In this document: positions 30,340 through 42,495 of the stretch, piece by piece | Layout: each line of letters begins with the position of its first letter | Numbering within the stretch: position 1 is the first letter of the stretch | DNA from: Labyrinthula sp. Ha | Taxonomy: Eukaryota > Sar > Bigyra > Labyrinthulida > Labyrinthulaceae | Direction: 5' to 3' | Length of the DNA: 64,000 bases | NCBI GenBank assembly: GCA_015227615.1 | Contig: JAALGZ010000075.1 | Location: 1 to 64,000, forward strand | Made by a program: the position numbers and the translations under genes | The notes under the pieces: model-generated | The model's input: the letters and a program-made list of their open reading frames with translations, nothing else | What the model was told of the DNA's origin: nothing | Database searches by the model: none

Positions 30340-33300
30340 ACGCTATGGCCAAACCAGACATTTTTGGGCTTACTATATTCACCATCAAAATTTTGGGCTT
30401 GTAAAGACAAAATCAAGAACAAAGCAAAAATGCAAAGTTTTCAGTGTAGAGATTTCACTACACCTTTGAGAGAAGTCACAGGAGCGGCGAGCTGACGGAA
30501 TCACTTACCCAAATCGTGGTGTGTGGATTTTGGTTATCTACCTGTGTTTAAAAGAAACTAAGTTCTACAATTGTCAAAGACAGTCCAAATCTTGATATTA
30601 CATGAACTGCTCAAGCAAGGAATTGAGTGCCTCAGGCGGATGTTGAGTGTTACCTCGATCTCAAGAAAGTAGATTGACTTAAAAATTCCGAAAATGCCAC
30701 GTGTGTAGTTATTTACCACACGGACGAACTTGCTAACGGGGTAACGGACGTATATGATGGTAGTGACAGGATCCTGAAGCTCGTTTTCAAACTTGATGGA
30801 AAGTGGAGGGTCGGGTTTGTAGATAGGTACACTACTCACTCTGGACATGAGGCTTTCGCGTACAAGAATTACCTGGATGACCTTAAAAGGACGATTAAAA
30901 ACCTTAACAAAAGAACGTTGGTTGTCATTTGTGGTTAATTTAAGGCTTAAGTGGGTGGACACAAGCTAAACACGAATTGAAAACTAGGTTCCTCATCACG
31001 TTCTAGCGATAAAGCAAACTTAACAGTTAATTTCTTGAAGGAAATCAGCCCGTCTACTATTAAACATTTAACAATAACAGGTAAAAACGGCACTAAAACA
31101 CGCTACTCTCACATCAAGAACGCATACAGGCGGAGCATTCAAAATGGACTATTTGTTAAAAAATGTTGTAGCTTCAGCTTTTCGCCTGAAACTATGTGCA
31201 AACACATCCTATAGCTTCTGGGGGAAGTGTAAGTTTGACCGCTTTGCCTTCTGAATAACAATCACTGCACCATGGAAGCAGGAAAAGAAGAAGAGACCCA
31301 GATCGCAGTTAGACTACAACTTTCTATCCCATAAATCAGTAGAAAAGGGAGTAGATAGAGGTATTTGTGAATTTATAGAGCAGAATGGAGATATGAAAAC
31401 ACACTACGAAACCATGGTAAAAGTAGTCAAGGGCTATTGGGTAAGATACTTAGCTTTGAATGATTCGTTCCGTGGAATATTAGTAGTTCAAGTCTTCATT
31501 GCCATGACAAGCAAATGTACCGGGGGGTTGGTTTAGTGGGTTCCCCTCCTACACGATGCAATAAAGGGCCTTGGGTCAGTTATGTCCTCCTTGTAAGGCC
31601 GAAGGGTTTCCAACCTCCGAGTAGGCCCAAGAAAATGCTAAATGGAATCCGAACTATCATGAACAAACATCTCGCCAGAATATCATGCAAAGTACCCAAA
31701 CGCACAAATTTCCACCTTAATATATCCCTCATAAGGCACAAATGCGGAAACTGGAACAACTTAAACACAAAAAACAAAAGAAGAGTTACGAAAGAACTGG
31801 AAGAAGCTGCATGTAACGGCTGTAACAGGTGGTTCAACGAAATAATTTCAAGAATCTAAGTTTCGTTTGAAAACAGAAACTCTAGAACCTGGTAAAAAAT
31901 ATTTTAAAAGTTACAGCCGGTGAAATAACTACACGGGAAAAGTTGAAGGAGTTAACTGGTAAGAAAATTGGAACAACGGGCCGCTTTATAATATTGAAAT
32001 AATATCCGCAAACCCAATGGAAAACACAACTTCCTGTAGCCCGACTAATAAACAATCAAGCAATGCAATACCAAATTTCTGTTTATGTACGAATTCCTTG
32101 GAATAGCTTCTAACTCCATCCTCCAACTAAAAATAAAATAGCCTCATTCATCAAAACCTTAAGAAACAATTAAATATCAACTACACATGAAATAAAATGA
32201 AATTAAAAAAATGCAGAAATCTAGAAACAAACAAATAGAACTCTTCAATCTATCCTAAGAACAGAAAGCCCAAATTAAGCAGAATGAACAGGATGTGCAA
32301 ATAAAAAGCTACCTGCCTGTAGAGACAAGAAGGTAGAAAAAACGAACCGTCTAACTACGTATCTTTGAGTCTCCTTAATTTAAACTTTAAACTATTAACC
32401 AAGAAAATATACAACTGACTGGAACCAATACTGGAAGCACTACCTGACTATCAAGCAGGTTTTAGACACACAGAAAAAAGATTCTAAAGATAGGAGCACT
32501 GGCTACCATCATCGAAGCGACTCATAAGCAAAAAGCCAATCTTCATATTGTTTTCGTAGACTTTGATAAAGTGCTTGACAACATCTCAGATTAGCTCACC
32601 ATTCTGGTCCTAAAACAGCACCACACTCCATAAAAGTTTGCCATTAAAACGCTTTACGAGAAAACCAAGCTATATATATCTAACAGCGGAGAAACGAGCT
32701 CTTATCCTGATGTGATGACAACAGTTCCTTATTGGGACTCACTGACCCCCAGCATATTTATTGCCTCCCTGGGTTCCAAAATGAAAATAATTAAAATATA
32801 AAACAAGGAGGAACTACTGTTCTGAACCAGAACATTAGATACTTGTTTTTGTGAATGACCTAGAAATCTTGACTAGAAAACCCTGAACTAATAAGCTTTC
32901 TCACTCAAATACAACAACTGCATTAAATAGTACACCTAAGAACAAATTAAAATAAAACTGTGCTTTCTTAGCCAAAGTAGAATATAGCATTATTGATACA
33001 ATTCTCGAAGTTGACATAAATTAATCTTTACATACTTCTGTTGTGCATGCTGTAACATATATTTGAATACTCAATTTTCTATCAACTGCTGGTCAAGTTC
33101 CCATTTTCCCGATTGAACTAAAAAGTTGAGAACAGCAAAAATCTTGGTAATAGCGAAGAGTAAACAATCACTGACCACAACTTACAGCCACAAACAAGTG
33201 ACCTCACAATAAAAAATAGCTAAATAAAAATACAAAGAAGGTACACACATGCAAAATCTATGTTTAATGACAGAAACAATGCTTTAGATGCTATAATCCA

Positions 33301-33750
33301 AAAAAAAAACAGAGAGGAAAAAAATGTATAAACAGGCTGAGAGACATTATTTCATCAGCCAATGTCTAAGAAAGAAGCAAGGAAATTCTGACAAGAGTAA
33401 CTATGTCTGTACCAATAATTTCCAACACAGAAAAGTGTTCACGGAACTCGTCAATGAATAAAATTTTATTCATAATATCCAGAAAAAAATAAGAAACTCA
33501 TTGACAAAATTTGATGACTACCAGTTTCAACTGAGAAAAAAAGATCCGGGCCTTGTAAAGACTGCTTAATCCCTGTGAGAAAATTTTGTATCAGAAAAAA
33601 CACCATTGTGGATAAATAACTCGCCACCTACACGAGTTACAAGCCATTAAATAACAAAGTCAACCTTAAGCACATAAGACCAAGATACAAACAGAAACTA
33701 GGAAATAACAATATAAAAGGAAACTGGATGAGCTAGATGAAAAAAAATGT
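30340..33750 (+). mobile_element. Decayed LINE copy (relative of the 1-3.8 kb element)
   Basis: From 30430 the reading MQSFQCRDFTTPLREV matches the start of the intact LINE ORF, and the bases just before it match that element's leader. Further blocks follow in order but in shifting frames with many stops: endonuclease (about 30.55-31.2 kb, with parallels to ELASQVTDTDGRSDRILKL), RT (YQAGFR near 32.45 kb, VFVDFDKVLDNIS near 32.55 kb) and the post-RT region (RLRDIISSAN near 33.34 kb). No open frame exceeds about 115 codons, so this is an old, dead copy. The boundaries are approximate. Confidence 0.8.
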
Positions 33751-36700
33751 CACGTCCCATACACCCGCCGAGATTTAACATGCAAAAACACCCATACACA
33801 ACATTTGCAGAAACTCACACACATAGTGATAATAATACCCGTGACAACAATTGGATGTGGCCAGGAAATAATCCTCTGAATTGTATTCAGTTTCATAAAA
33901 ATATAAACGAGGCCACAACTGTAAGAGAAGGGTATTTGAAAAATATATAACCTGGACGTCTAACACCAACCAACAGAAGAGAAAATAACAAACGAAATAC
34001 TCTCCTTGACCGGAAACCATCTTCAAAATCTAAAAGTAAAAAAAAAAACTTAAAATATGAAAGGATGTTCCGGATACCAAAAGTAAAAAATACAGAGTCC
34101 CGCCAGGAGGTATCAGACTCTTCTAGAACAAACAAGGGTACTCGCTGTTCAATCAAAGGTAAAACTTCCATAAGATAGACAAAATTTTAAATATCCCAAC
34201 CACTCCTCGACGGTAATTGGATAAGCAACTTTGATATACATTGAAGAAGAAAATCCAGATAAAGCAATAAAGTGCTTGACAAATTATGAACTCTGCCCAG
34301 AACCAATACACGACTTCAATATTAGCATATATCAATAGCAACTTTACAAAGAATATTTTGATTACTTGAAATGGGTACACGTTGGAGTCTTTCATCTTTT
34401 TGTACAATTTAGTCTTTCTCAGTGTTAATTTGGATTGCAAATTTTCAGACAGAGATTTGAGAAAACATGAAATCGGACCTGGATACGTAGATTAATCAAC
34501 CAGTTCCGTTTAATCCTGCAAACGAATAATGAGAAAATGTTACTATCGTTGATTAAAATGAAAAACTCCATAATCAAGAACGTTGATGAATTTAGTACTA
34601 ACATATGTTGTTCTGAAAATTAGTTAGACCCCACTTGATGTTTAGATTATATAGATCAGTTAATTCACTTACAAACATGAACAGTTGAACTAATTCATCA
34701 TTAATATTTAATCTGACTGTTTTTGATTTGCATTGCTTCAAAACCTCTTCTATTGAGATATGACTTGATAATATGCTATTAAACTAAGAGAAAATAACCT
34801 GTAGGGATTTACATATCATCTATTGAGTATCTGCAGGAATAATACATTCTCAAGGGTCTAGTTTTAGAATGGTGTGTTTTAAATATCATCGGCCTTGGTA
34901 AATTTCTTTTTAAGTGATGCATATAGAAATATGAAACCAGTGCATTAGCTACTTAATACAAGTAATATGGAGAACAGTTTAAATCTTGTATCAAAAGAAA
35001 TATGTTTTAGCTGATTTATCTCTTTTTGTAGACGAGAATAATTTTCTTATTGGTTCAAAGAGACTAAAAATTTGATTCTAATTAGCCGAATCTAAAGTTT
35101 TAATCTTATATATATATATTAGATTGTAGCCCACAGCCATAGTCAAAACGGAAGGGATTATAATCTTACCCGATAAAGTTCAATTAAAAAATATATTTTA
35201 CCACTAGTAGCAACCCAAAACTTAGAGCCAAAATAATATTATGTTTTTTATCATTGTTTTTAAAGTTTGAACCGTTCACCTTAAGAAAAAAATTATGGGT
35301 GCCCTAAACTTATCTCTTTTGAAATTATCAGCAGATATGGAATTAAGATATTTCTTTTATAGTCCCACCAAATATGCGTGTTGAGAATATCTAATAACTA
35401 AAACATGTTGTCTTATTTTTTTGCGAAGCATTTAGCCATACGAATGTATTAAGTCCACAAATCTGTGCTAAAACTGGATCCAATCTAGTTCTTAATTCTT
35501 GTCCAGAAGTAGGGTTCTCCCATGTTAAGATTTAAGGCGACATTTCTGCATAGAAGCAATAGGTTTTAGCAAGAAGAAATATTCCTAGAGATTGACGTTA
35601 TTCGCCACACTCTTTAAGCTCTGGGTCTTTAAATTATGCAGACCAAAAGTATTTCTCTGAAAATGGCCCTAATTGAAAGAGCATTTATCCAGAAAATTAA
35701 AGTTTTGAATATACAAGAAAAAAATATAGAGCATAATCAGAAGATAATAAAAATTTAATGATTATTATCTTAAATAAAAATGCATGCTGCAAAGTTAAAG
35801 AAGATTTGTTTATCTAAAAGACGACAAAGTTGATAGGAAAAATAGAATAAGCTTTAGCTACTAAAATTATCACCCTTGTGAAATTTTATCTAAGAATAAA
35901 TTTATTCCAATCCTCAAAAGTTAAATTCAGTAAATTTATGAGATGCAAATCTTCCAAGACTGGGTTTAATTTTACTCTATAAGATTTTTTTTTGTGACAG
36001 GGATTTGGTAGAGATGACAAAGTGTGTGAAATATACTGCTGCGAGATTGCGAATCTGGTTCCTTACTTTTCGCTAATTTCTGACATGTCGAATTGTGACA
36101 GTTTCTGGAAAAACAATTTATTTGAGACTGGTTCTTAGAAAGGTACATCAATTTGAGATTGAATAACTTAGATCCGACCATAGAGAGTGATTTTAACAGT
36201 ATCATTATTTGTTTGTAACATCTATAAGAACCATAGTAAATGGACTATTTATAATGGATTTAAATAACTTGAGACGAGAAATAAAGTGATAGAACATGAA
36301 TAGATAATTTATTTTCTCAAAATTTGAAACAATGATTGACGTATTAGCCCCCCCATATATTTCTTTCTGAATAGAAAAATGAATTTAAGGTGTTCTACAT
36401 AGGATAGGAAATGAATGTAGAAGAAAATAAAAAAAGTGGAAAGCATGAACAAATAGGTCTCTAAGTAAGTAGTTTTTTTCTATGGAGCTAATTTGAGATA
36501 TTGGGAAAGCAATTTTTATATTACTGGTTTAGAATATAAGCAAATGAGGTATGTTTTAAATAGTTTTGCATAATTTTTGCAGTATTAGAATTTGACATAA
36601 GTGTTGTTGATGATTAAGATATTACACAGATAAGAAAAGCCGTGCTTGCAGAGCTTATTGTGAGCCATAGAAAACAAATCAAGTGTTTTCTAAACGGTTT

Positions 36701-38296
36701 CCCTAATTAACGTGAATATATTCTCAGGGAAGGGTGGTATCAAGAATATTGTGTTACTGTTTTCAAGATCTCTGGGGAGGGAAGCATCTGATTCCACTAT
36801 ATATATATATGACATTAAATGAACAGAAGATATGATAACCCAGCAAGAATCACAGTCGCTGAAATGATAGAGGTTTGAAAGTTTATTTATTTCATTTCAA
36901 AACTTGTCGAAGGAGGAATAAATCTTATTTAACTATTCTTTAACATTTGCTCATTTTTAACAGTTTCTCAACTTCTTTATAAGTATTCGTAGATGTCATG
37001 ATTACTATAAAAGCTCTGGTGTTATTTTCATCTTAATAATATATATTAAGAGCGATCTAACTCCAAAAGCTTATATACATTAAGTTTGTTGGCTCAAAAG
37101 AAAAAACTGGTTCAGAATGCCACAAATACCCTCCTAACCTATTTAATGTTGACAAACCATAATTTTTGCAAACTCCAGAACAATTTTTAAATTTTTTTGA
37201 GTGCATTCATAATATTAGCTAAATAAGACACAGTCATTTACCCTATGAGAAACTTCACAGCGCTAAACAGATTTATTCCCTTTAAGTTTATATTAAAGAT
37301 TTCATTAGGGTCATTAAATGTTATCTGAATCCACATTTGTCAAATTGTTGGTTTTTGATAAATTTATGCTTGGGCAAAGTTGTACTTTAAATAGTTCCAT
37401 CAAATACACTTTTTTACGCCAACATACAACCTCTAACCCCTAGAAAAAAACTAGCTATGAACAACTGCTAGTTCTATTTTTGGGTAAGGTTTATTTAAAG
37501 TTAAAGCCAAATCAATTTCTATACCTATCTTGTATGATATTATTGAATATCACAGCAACAAAAGTTTCTCCCTATGTCACTTGGCTTAGACTCCTGGCTT
37601 CTTCTTTCTTTAAGACGGACTGCAGTTTGTCCACAGCTTTCTCTAGTTATGGCCTTGAAAATAACTTTCAAGGTCTTTGGATTCTATTGAATTTTATGCA
37701 TCTTCCTCAGCTTATGAGAATCCAATCCCCATTTCGTGAATCTTAATTAGGAATTTGAGTCAAATGAGTATCGACTTAAATTTTCCAGAGTTTGGAGAAC
37801 TTATCGTCTCGGGATTTCCAATCTACTTCATTGATTACTTCTTTATATGTAGAAGTCTATCGAATTTTGAGCACCTTGTTTTCCCCTGACATAATTATAA
37901 TAATTGGCATCAGTTTTGTACCTTTTTCACGATAACATTCTCCATCGAGAGTCAAGATAACGAGAGCTGTCTCGAATCCAAATTAGGATATATATATATA
38001 TACTGTGTGAATTCCGAGATATCTGCTATATCGAGACAAAAAGATTAATATCATAACGCTGGTAAAACTCGAACTAAAGGTCTATCGAATAATTTCATAC
38101 CAAAACCAACGAGAATCCTTTTCTTTTGATATTGAAAAATCAAAAAATAGCTCATGTACTTGAACATTCATCTCTTGAGGAGTTGTTTTACTATTCTTGA
38201 ACAAAATATTTTTTCGTTCTCTATAATGTCTAATTAGAGTGCATATAAAGATAAATTTTGAACACGAAGGAGAAAACTAAACCATTTTATCTTTAA
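33751..38296. other. Gene-poor AT-rich stretch
   Basis: About 4.5 kb with no supported gene. The first few hundred bases may still be eroded LINE sequence. Short (TA)n runs occur near 35.11, 36.80 and 37.99 kb. The right end carries the 3' flank of the PT-stalk gene that ends at 38297. Confidence 0.5.
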
Positions 38297-39091
38297 TTAT
38301 GGGGCGTCACAAGACATCTGTCCACAAAGTTGCTCCCCAGCGTAAGATCTGAAAAATTCATTGACAGAGCAATTACAACCACGTAATCCACAATTTATCT
38401 CATCAACAGAACTACTACTAGCACTAGTGCTGCACATGAATAAGAATCCATCCTCAGAGCACATCCTCCATGTATTAATATCATCTGGTTTTTCCTCGCA
38501 CGCAATTTCCGCGGTCAATCTTGTAGGCTCTTGAGTAGGCGTTGCTGTAGGTTCCGCAGTTGGAAAAACTGTAGGTGAAAATGATGGAACTCTTGTTGGA
38601 TGAATAGATGGGTTCATTGTTGGGTGCGTGGTTGGAGACGTACTGGGTGCTCCTGTTGGAGCTACTGTTGGGCTTGTGGAAGGAGCTCTGGTAGGATCAA
38701 CAGAGGGTGAGTTAGATGGAAACGTCGTTGGCGAGAATGAGGGTAACTTAGTGGGTGAAAGAGAAGGTGATGATGTAGTTGGGGATGTAGATGGAGACAT
38801 TGTAGGAGAAGTTGATGGTGAATGGGATGGTGTTACAATAGGGGTCGTGCTGGGGGAGATTGTCGGGAAAAAGGTCAATTCTTCATTTCTTCCGGCTGTT
38901 AGATCTGCTGATCCAGTTGCTGCAAAGGAAACTAAATAAATTATTAGTGTCAAACCAAGGCATCCCAAAATTAGGGTAGGTGTTGACAGTCCTAGAAGCT
39001 TCTTTTTCAACTCAGTCACCCTGTTCTTGCTCACTTCATTTTCAATTTTTTTCTCAGTGATGGTTAGTTGTAATTCTGGATCTTTTTCCAT
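38297..39091 (-). CDS. PT-stalk cysteine-rich type II membrane protein (family member 4)
   Basis: 264 residues from the ATG at 39091. A charged N-terminal tail with KKIENEVSKNRVTELKKK is followed by a transmembrane helix (about 36-58, TLILGCLGLTLIIYLVSFAATG), then a long and very regular PT stalk (about 74-192, unit S-P-T-x-x-P-S), then the eight-cysteine module starting ACEEKPDD and containing GCNCSVNEFF. The start of the module (CEEKPDD) and the ATGS/AATG motif after the helix are shared with the member at 62481-63335, so these two form a sub-branch. It is predicted to lie at the cell surface or in the lumen. Function unknown. Confidence 0.82.
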   Translation of the reverse strand: MEKDPELQLTITEKKIENEVSKNRVTELKKKLLGLSTPTLILGCLGLTLIIYLVSFAATGSADLTAGRNEELTFFPTISPSTTPIVTPSHSPSTSPTMSPSTSPTTSSPSLSPTKLPSFSPTTFPSNSPSVDPTRAPSTSPTVAPTGAPSTSPTTHPTMNPSIHPTRVPSFSPTVFPTAEPTATPTQEPTRLTAEIACEEKPDDINTWRMCSEDGFLFMCSTSASSSSVDEINCGLRGCNCSVNEFFRSYAGEQLCGQMSCDAP

Positions 39092-39793
39092 TTCTTTAGA
39101 TAAGTTTTTAAGTATCTTTTATTTTTTTGTTAGAGTTCTTTTTGATGAAATGTTTTGTTATTTTTTATTATTATGTGTCATACGCAGTTTTATCTACTCC
39201 GGGTATTATATTAAATAACAATTGGGCATTACCAGAAAAAAATACGGACAATAAATTTCCCAAGAATAAATAAATGAACAATACTGAAAACTATTATGGA
39301 GTCAGAAAATGCAGTTTCTACATATATTGGATAAATTTTTATATAAATATGTTTTTTTCCCAGCTTTCTTGCGAATCTATGGACAAGTAGAATTAAGAAC
39401 TGGGGTCCACACCCATGCCCTTTGATACTGTTGAAGGATAATAGCTGTGTGAGGCCAACACATCTATCAAAAGTCCATACTTTTCTTTTATGGATATTAT
39501 ATAGATATATAGTAACATACATAATTAAGTCAACTAGTTTTTTTCTAGAAAAAGGTTATTTGTTTTTACTAGAAACCAGGAATTAGAGCTAAGAATCTGT
39601 TTTCAAGTAACTATGCTTTCTCAAGAATAGAAGAAAATATAATCTAGAAAATTTACAATGTTTTAATTTTTTTCTATTGTCTAGCAGAATTTGGAATTCT
39701 CTAATTAATTCTTAACGTATCCGCTCTCCTTGAAAATAGTTCTTTTTAGTGCAGTATGAAAACAGTATTTAAAAAATATTTTATCTATTTAGT
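39092..39793. other. Intergenic, nothing recognised
   Basis: About 700 bp of AT-rich sequence between two PT-stalk loci in the same orientation. It should contain the promoter of the 38297-39091 gene. No ORF or RNA is supported. Confidence 0.5.
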
Positions 39794-40773
39794 TCAAGCC
39801 TCAATGCAGAATAAATCATTACAACGAGCTGAGAAAATATAAAAAAATATATTTTCTGGACATCGACATGGACTGCTACATTCTTCAATATATGGCGAAG
39901 AGTCTATACAAACAGCTGCTCTATTCTCAGAAAGACAAATTGCCACTTATTGGGTTAGATCTGGTAAGTCTGTACAAACTTCTTCAGCTGTTACAATAGT
40001 TGGAGATATGGATGGAGAATAAGATGGTGCAACAGAGGGTGTAGCAGCTGGAGAGTCTGTATAATTTGCTTTTGGCTCAACAGTAGGGCTAAAAGTAGGG
40101 GAAAATGTTGGAGTGGTGGATGGAGAAACTGTAGGCTTTAAGCTAGGAAAAAAAAAGATGGTAAAAAAGTAGGAGCAGTAGATGGGGTAAGTGTTGGCTT
40201 TTGAGTTGGACTAGAAGTTGGTGAAAGAAAGGTAGGTGTTGTAGGAAATTGAGTTGGTGTTTCTATAGGAGAAAGTGAAGGTAAAAAATTAGGAGCGAAT
40301 GAAGGTAAGTTTATCTGTTTCTTAGGAGATTGAGTTGATTCAGTAGTTGGAGAGAGTGATGGTGAAATAGTTGGGTTGTTGAATGGAGATGAAGTTGATA
40401 AATTAGTTGGAGAAAGAGTTAAAAACTTGGATGGTGAGAAACTTGGAGTTTTTGAAGGTATTAGAGTTTGTTCTGCTGTTGGCGATATTGATGGAGGTTC
40501 CAGAGAAAGTGATGTTGGAGAAAAAGTAGGTTTTTCTGTGGATGGAGATAAACTTGGTGATGAAAAAGATTCAGTAGCTTCTCCTAATCCTAAACTTGCA
40601 GATTGAGCTATAATAACTGCAATGCCATATATTCCAAATGCAAGTAGAGTCAGTAGAAACAGAAATATCACTGGTGGAAGTTGAAGATAAACTCCATTGG
40701 TTTCTTTTCCAGCAGTGATTTGAGAATTAACATAATGTTTTGGTGTTTGTACAGATATTTTATTGCTTTTCAT
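39794..40773 (-). pseudogene. PT-stalk cysteine-rich membrane protein pseudogene (family member 5)
   Basis: An intact start (ATG at 40773), cytoplasmic tail, transmembrane helix (PPVIFLFLLTLLAFGIYGIAVI) and long PT stalk read for 211 codons and then stop. The stalk and the whole Cys module continue in another frame. The shift coincides with a run of nine A on the plus strand (40148-40156). In the continued frame the module reads EEVCTDLPDLTQ, an in-frame TAA (plus 39947-39949), then VAICLSENRAAVC...CSSPCRCPENIFF and ends CNDLFCIEA, matching the ending CVEDVCIEA of family member 1. So there are two lesions, one a homopolymer shift that could also be a sequencing error. The second stop makes loss of the module likely even then. 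A truncated stalk-only protein is possible but unproven. Confidence 0.8.
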
Positions 40774-41696
40774 TTTTGTTTTTTTTATTTTTTAGATTAC
40801 TTTAAGAATATATTTATGTCTTACGCATTATTTTATATTGTCGTATTATTATATATATTTCAGTTGGGCATTCAATAATAAAAATTGTGACTTTAAAAGA
40901 ATATTTTATTAATAAAAAAATATATTTTGGACACCCAACCAATTGAACTCTATATTTCAGGATCTGAAAGTGGAATATACAATTCTATTTCGAAAAAAGA
41001 ATAAAGTTTTCTACTGTTTTTTTTCTCTACTCGCTCTTTTGTCGACTGTGAAATGTTTTGAAATAGTTTTTTTCTTGAACAGAAAGTGGTAACTGAGTCA
41101 ATATATAACAAATATAATTCAAATAAATAATATATTTTAACAAATTTATGGCGATGTAAACGCTTTTCTAAGAGTACTAGTTTCTACCAAGAATTGTTGC
41201 ATTTTATATACCCATCTCTCTTCATAAACTCTATATTGATCAGTCATAATCTCACCTTCCTTCAGACACATCTAAGTATCTTTCAGGTATTAGTATATAT
41301 TTCTTTCTCGCTTGTTTATGCTCACTATTGATTTGTTATAATAGGCATTTTAATATTTCTCGATAGTTGTTCAGGAGTTGTAGATCTTTTTTCTTGGTAC
41401 TTCAACATCATATGTTAATCTTAAACAGATAAAGTCTTAAAAAACAATTTTCTAATTAATACTTTGCTGAGATTATTTGGTGTTTTTCTTTTTCTTGGTA
41501 TTCTGTAGAATGACTCTAATCTTCTAGTTTCTTACTTGAGATGTCTCTGCTTAAATTGACTATTAATATCTATATTCATTCCAAAAAAAGAATACATTTT
41601 ACAAAAATTAGGTTTAACTTCTCATCCTCAATATTCTGTTTCCAAATATTTACCAAAAAAAAATGTATTCATTATCATTAAAGTCAAGCCAACATG
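40774..41696. other. Intergenic, nothing recognised
   Basis: About 920 bp of AT-rich sequence with no ORF of note. It lies between two PT-stalk loci and should include the former promoter of the pseudogene and the 3' flank of the next gene. Confidence 0.5.
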
Positions 41697-42495
41697 TTAT
41701 ACTTTTAATTGTGGAACTTCCACACAATTTGTGGTTGCGCAAAGATCAAATATATCATCAGGCACAACAAACACGTCATCTGGGCAGGCACAGTTTTCAC
41801 AAGTAGCAACAACACCATTCCCATTTCTTTGACAGGCCAGTACACTGGTTGTGCTCAAGCAGCGTGAAACAATGCTGTTGCCATCGAATACTACATCCTC
41901 ACACAAAAATTCAGCCAAAGAGGTAGGTGACGGAGTAGGGGAAATAGTGGGAGAGTCTATAGGAGGAACTGTTGGAGAAAAACTTGGCTTAGAAGTAGGT
42001 GACGGATTAGGGGAAATACTTGGAGAGCTTGTCGGAACAAATACCTCAGGATTAGTTGTTTCTGTTTCTTTCGTCTCATTTGATTTTGAAATTTTTTCCC
42101 AGTTTAAGTCTACTATAGTCCCTAATAGAAACACACTAACCAAGACAATTATGCCCAAGATCACACCAAAGAAAGAAGTGACTCTACTTCTTTTTTCTTG
42201 CTTACTGTGCACTTGCATAACTCTTTCTCCTCGGAAAAATCTATGAAGAATTCCTTTTCTAGCTACATTAATTTCTAGAAAACCTGAAAGGTTTCTATTT
42301 TGATTGCCATTTTGCTCTTCAAAAAACTTGGTGTCAACTAAAGACAGTCAACAACAAATGTAATTTACCAGACAACACTGAGGCTGTTGTTTGAACTGGT
42401 TGAAAGGAAGCAACAGCTAAAGAATTATGCATATCTTCATCCAAGATCAAATTTTCATCTGCATTATTACCAGAATCTGTCTTGGGTAGTTTCAT
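41697..42495 (-). CDS. PT-stalk cysteine-rich type II membrane protein, two exons (family member 6)
   Basis: Exon 1 is 42369-42495, the intron 42338-42368 (31 nt, GTA...TAG) and exon 2 41697-42337. Joined, they give 255 residues. The first exon (MKLPKTDSGNNADENLILDE) extends the cytoplasmic tail to about 100 residues. The frame runs without a stop from the junction through to the previously obvious ATG at 42218, which supports the splice. A basic stretch (SKQEKRSR) precedes the transmembrane helix (about 101-123, FFGVILGIIVLVSVFLLG). A short PT stalk (about 145-180) and an eight-Cys module with CENCACPDDVF follow. Use of the downstream ATG would give 173 residues, so two forms are possible. 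The long tail distinguishes this member and may have intracellular partners. Confidence 0.78.
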
